A stretch of DNA of 8,314 bases from JBDLSO01 sp039799445 (GTDB lineage Bacteria > Patescibacteriota > Minisyncoccia > Phycocordibacterales > UBA5272): the NCBI GenBank assembly GCA_039799445.1, contig JBDLSO010000028.1, forward strand, positions 1 through 8,314. The letters are read 5' to 3'. Positions within the stretch are counted from its first letter, which is position 1; each line of letters starts with the position of its first letter. This document shows positions 5,123 to 8,314 of this stretch, one piece after another. The notes under the pieces were generated by a model. The model saw only the letters and a program-made list of their open reading frames with translations. It did not search any database and was not told where the DNA came from. Position numbers and translations under genes: made by a program.

Positions 5123-7815
5123 CTGATGAGCTTATCGTACTCTCCCTCAAACTCTCCATTATTGTTTTGATTAAACAATGGTAGCCCAATAAGGTTGTAC
5201 TCCTTGCCCTCAATTTTCAGTACTTTTTTGTTTGAATATTTTTGTGTGATTTCTTTCAAAAATACATTTTTCCAGCCGTCTTTTTCTAAAAGATTATCTC
5301 CTTTAGGTTCAACAAATACCTGATAATGCAAGTTTGTTTTGTCTTTCAAGAACAGTATGAAGTCAGGCTGAAAACCTTGTCCTGTATTAAAGTCAAAGAT
5401 TTTATACTGCTCTTCGTTTCTTAAAAGATACACTTCTTTATACTTGTTCTGTAGATTAATGATTGTATCTTTTATAAATTCAATCAATCCTTTTTCTTCG
5501 CTCGTACCATAAAACTGGTCTACTACATACCAATCTTCATATTTCAATTCATCTTCTAGTCTTTGACTATGTTCATCTTTCTTAACATTCTTCCTCACTT
5601 CTTCACTAAAGAAGTTAGTTAAGCTATACGCTTCAAATTCTGTACCTTTATGAGGATTAATATGTTGTTTAAGCTCAGCAAATATCATATCCAAAACTTT
5701 TAAAAGTACTTCCAATTTTTCTTTATTTGTAATGTCATCAAAGCTAGATTTTATGGTTACTAATTTAATTTTTAGGTCTCCAATAAGCTTTGTTCTAAAA
5801 TCTTCCATTGATTCAATATCAATCTCTTGTTGTAATGATTCAAATCTCAATAGTGAAGATTGCTTCTTTGATTTTATATTTACAGCTTTATTAAAGATAT
5901 GTTTTTCAAAATCTTTAATTTTAACCGTATGTGTCTGTTTGTTTACATCATTAATGTTTAATCTTTCTGTATCAGAATCTTCCTTATCAAAATCAATTTC
6001 TTGTTCTCTGATTCCAAGACTTTCTAAATCAAACTTAAGTTCTAGATTATTCTTTAAATAATCTACAGTCTTCTGTTTTCTTTCAGGATTTTCAATCTGC
6101 TCATTCTTCCAAATTTTTACATTCTTAAAGAATAGACTTTCTGCAAAATCTCGTTTAATATTGAATTTCTTTTCAATTCTTCCGTCATCAATCAAACCTT
6201 TTTTCTTCAATTCTCGCTTTAACTCATCAATATATCTATGGTCAGAATCACTATGATAGTAAAGCTCTTCAAGTACTCGCATTTCATTACCAAGATTTTC
6301 ATCAAATTTTCTTTTGTTCTTGATTTTGTCTTGATATTGAAAAGGATAGTATCGCACACCTCGTCCAATTAATTGAATTTCAGAAACAGTAGTGCTTCCT
6401 GCTTTTCTGTTTCCTTTGCTATCTTTTCCTTCATCTCGTCCTGAATAGAGCCGTACAATGTCAAAAAGGTTTAATACATCCCAACCTTCCGTCAATCTAC
6501 TTACAGTAAATATAGCTCGTATGTGATTATTTTTATCTTCAAGATTGTTAAGTAGTTTATCTGTATCTTCATCAATATTTTCTTTAGTCTTTGCCTTATT
6601 GGTCTTAGAGTTTGTAATAACACAGTTTCGTTCTGCAAAGTTATCTTTGATAAAGGTTACAATTTCGGACTTGTTTATTCCTTCATTTTTAATGAATTTA
6701 ATCAAATCTAAGACTCTTGATTTACCTTGTTCATATGCGTCTTCGCCTTGAGTAAATCTATCTTCAATATTCTTTAGAAAATCAAAATCAGATACCTTTA
6801 GATTTTTTACCATTACCAAAAACTCTTCAAAGTCGGTCTTTGATTCCTCAATAGTTTTACTTCTGAAAAGTATTACTGGCTTCCAGTTTGATAGATTGTT
6901 TTTAAGGGCAATTTTGTGCCTGTACCAGCTAAAGAGAAGGGCTTGTAATATTCTTTCTCGCTTCTCTAAGGTAGAAGAAAGCAGGTTAATTTCTTTAGTA
7001 TATCCAGCAGATAAAAACTCTTTTAATCCAAACTTATAAATAGTTTTATCAGCATATTTATCAATTACTTTTTGAATTTCAGGAATAGTAGCAGTAAATT
7101 CTAGAAGTATATTTTTGTTATCTTCTGTCTTTCCATTTTTGTTTAACAACAATTCAATAACGGTATGCTCCCAACCCTTCTTTTCAATTTCTACCTCGCT
7201 TGCTTTATCATTAAGCTCTGTATGTAAATCTAATTCTCCTTGAATCTTCTTCGTGTCAGTATTCAAGTGGTGGGCTTCATCAGCCAGCATTACAATATCT
7301 TTCTTAATCAAATCATCTAGCAATACCTGATTTTCTTTTTGAATATGAATATCGTTATAAAGCTGTTGTATGGTAGTCAGCTTTATTTCAATCCCTTCAT
7401 TATTTTTAGAGAAAGTTTCAACCTTTTTGATATTTATTGTTTCATTATCAACCACAATTTTATCTGCAAACAGATATTTATTATGAGTGCTATAAATAAA
7501 GTTATTTTCTGTTTTGTAGATAATATTTTTTTGATTTACAAAGAAGATAAATTTTCTATATCCTTTCTTATAGTAATGCAAAATACAGCTCGCCATTACC
7601 AATGTTTTACCTGTACCTGTTGCCATATTAAACATTAAATGAGTAGGTCCATTTTTACCTTCTATTCTTTTCTCATTCAGTAAAAGATACTGGAAAGCTT
7701 CTTTCTGCCAGTCAAAAAATGGGTACTTTAAATTACTTGAAATATATTCAGGTATTTCAGGTTTTGGAGTACCAAACTCTATGGCATTTTTTATTTGTTC
7801 GTGTAGCTCAGCCAT
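5119..7815 (-). CDS. Type III restriction enzyme, Res subunit (helicase-nuclease)
   Basis: An 898-aa superfamily 2 helicase-nuclease that works with Mod to cut DNA with unmodified, suitably oriented sites. Seen: FFDWQ (33-37, Q-motif-like), Walker A ATGTGKT (65-71), Walker B LADEAHH (177-183), motif III TATIP (241-245), motif V around TEGWDVLNLFD (442-452) and motif VI QLIGRGVRYYPF (481-492). The C-terminal PD-(D/E)XK nuclease has Pro817-Asp818 and, 17 residues after the Asp, Glu836-Pro837-Lys838, giving D818, E836 and K838 as catalytic set. Length and domain order match full type III Res proteins, with no frameshift. The ATG follows the Mod stop codon after a single base, so the two are probably translationally coupled. 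Confidence 0.95.
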   Translation of the reverse strand: MAELHEQIKNAIEFGTPKPEIPEYISSNLKYPFFDWQKEAFQYLLLNEKRIEGKNGPTHLMFNMATGTGKTLVMASCILHYYKKGYRKFIFFVNQKNIIYKTENNFIYSTHNKYLFADKIVVDNETINIKKVETFSKNNEGIEIKLTTIQQLYNDIHIQKENQVLLDDLIKKDIVMLADEAHHLNTDTKKIQGELDLHTELNDKASEVEIEKKGWEHTVIELLLNKNGKTEDNKNILLEFTATIPEIQKVIDKYADKTIYKFGLKEFLSAGYTKEINLLSSTLEKRERILQALLFSWYRHKIALKNNLSNWKPVILFRSKTIEESKTDFEEFLVMVKNLKVSDFDFLKNIEDRFTQGEDAYEQGKSRVLDLIKFIKNEGINKSEIVTFIKDNFAERNCVITNSKTNKAKTKENIDEDTDKLLNNLEDKNNHIRAIFTVSRLTEGWDVLNLFDIVRLYSGRDEGKDSKGNRKAGSTTVSEIQLIGRGVRYYPFQYQDKIKNKRKFDENLGNEMRVLEELYYHSDSDHRYIDELKRELKKKGLIDDGRIEKKFNIKRDFAESLFFKNVKIWKNEQIENPERKQKTVDYLKNNLELKFDLESLGIREQEIDFDKEDSDTERLNINDVNKQTHTVKIKDFEKHIFNKAVNIKSKKQSSLLRFESLQQEIDIESMEDFRTKLIGDLKIKLVTIKSSFDDITNKEKLEVLLKVLDMIFAELKQHINPHKGTEFEAYSLTNFFSEEVRKNVKKDEHSQRLEDELKYEDWYVVDQFYGTSEEKGLIEFIKDTIINLQNKYKEVYLLRNEEQYKIFDFNTGQGFQPDFILFLKDKTNLHYQVFVEPKGDNLLEKDGWKNVFLKEITQKYSNKKVLKIEGKEYNLIGLPLFNQNNNGEFEGEYDKLIS

Positions 7816-7816
7816 A

Positions 7817-8314
7817 CTATTTTTTGCTATAAAAAGCTTTTGTTATTTTTTGGTCTTCGGCACTTATTCCATATTTTTTATCTGATATTTCACTTTCATT
7901 TACATACATCTGATTCAAATCAAGCATAGCCAAAAACATCTTCTTTTGTTGTGGTAGTGTAAGTTTTTTAAACTCTTCTTCTTTGACTATCTTTTCTTTA
8001 AAGTCCTTGATTTTTACATTGTAGTTAAGGAAATATCTTTCATATAAAGTGTCAAACAATTTTACAAGAGCAGGTAAATCTTTTGAATTTTGTATTTCTT
8101 CTTTTGCTTTTTCATTCCATTTTGCAAGTTCAAAATATATAAAATCGTCTTTTGATTTACTCCTCTTTAATACCTCTTTGATTCTAGGTGCTGTTACTGT
8201 TTGGATATAATCCATTTGTTCAATTAAAATGAATTTTCTATTTCCTTTATCATCTTCATTAAGATTCAAAACAGCGTGTCCTGTTGTACCTGAGCCAGCG
8301 TGGTAATCTAAAAC
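7817..8314 (-). CDS. Type III DNA methyltransferase, Mod subunit, C-terminal part (runs off the window)
   Basis: Only the last 165 residues are visible; the reading frame is open to the window edge, so the start lies outside. The fragment opens with LDYHAGSGTTGHAV, the S-adenosylmethionine-binding motif I (AGSGTT), followed by NRKFILIEQMDYI. In the beta-class N6-adenine/N4-cytosine methyltransferases of type III systems this motif lies towards the C-terminus, after the catalytic DPPY block, which must be outside the window. The remaining helical, lysine-rich tail is usual for Mod, which also recognises the target sequence and modifies one strand. It is first of the visible operon and couples directly to Res. 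A leucine TTG at 8269 could be mistaken for a start, but motif I lies upstream in frame. Confidence 0.93.
   Translation of the reverse strand, partial: VLDYHAGSGTTGHAVLNLNEDDKGNRKFILIEQMDYIQTVTAPRIKEVLKRSKSKDDFIYFELAKWNEKAKEEIQNSKDLPALVKLFDTLYERYFLNYNVKIKDFKEKIVKEEEFKKLTLPQQKKMFLAMLDLNQMYVNESEISDKKYGISAEDQKITKAFYSKK

Overview
The window looks like chromosome of an AT-rich bacterium with small intergenic gaps and no recognisable Shine-Dalgarno sequences before its genes. Several start codons lie only 7-10 bases downstream of a good -10 box. This combination fits a Patescibacteria/CPR-type genome (Parcubacteria-like), but that placement is an inference. No rRNA or marker gene is present, and the standard code (TGA as stop, TGG for Trp) fits every gene.

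Left part (1-2715), housekeeping. On the minus strand, in transcription order, are a Prx5-family peroxiredoxin, a membrane-anchored SGNH/GDSL hydrolase, and the first 134 residues of an ABC-F ATPase cut by the window edge. Each has its own promoter-like sequence. A terminator hairpin separates the peroxiredoxin from the hydrolase and runs directly into the hydrolase promoter. Divergently, on the plus strand, is a DHH/DHHA1 phosphoesterase.

Middle (2716-3677), the most unusual part. Two 101-bp tandem repeats (99 of 101 bases identical) lead into a tRNA-Asn(GTT) gene. Each repeat carries a decayed copy of the tRNA 5' half. The real tRNA is split inside its anticodon (between positions 35 and 36) by a 550-nt group I intron, for which P1-P9 can be paired by eye. 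The intron encodes a 107-aa zinc-ribbon HNH endonuclease in the P1 loop. The last codons of that gene are also the internal guide sequence and P2, and its stop codon opens P3. A rho-independent terminator for the tRNA lies about 40 bases past the CCA end.

Right part (3595-8314), an integrated element read on the minus strand: a type III modification methyltransferase (C-terminal part only), the type III restriction subunit, and a 504-aa large serine recombinase, tightly packed as one operon. The last four recombinase codons and its stop lie inside the 3' end of the tRNA, so the attachment site is probably there. One tRNA-Asn gene is therefore used by two unrelated mobile elements: an intron with its homing enzyme in the anticodon, and a recombinase-driven element with restriction-modification cargo at the 3' end. 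The far end of that element is outside the window.
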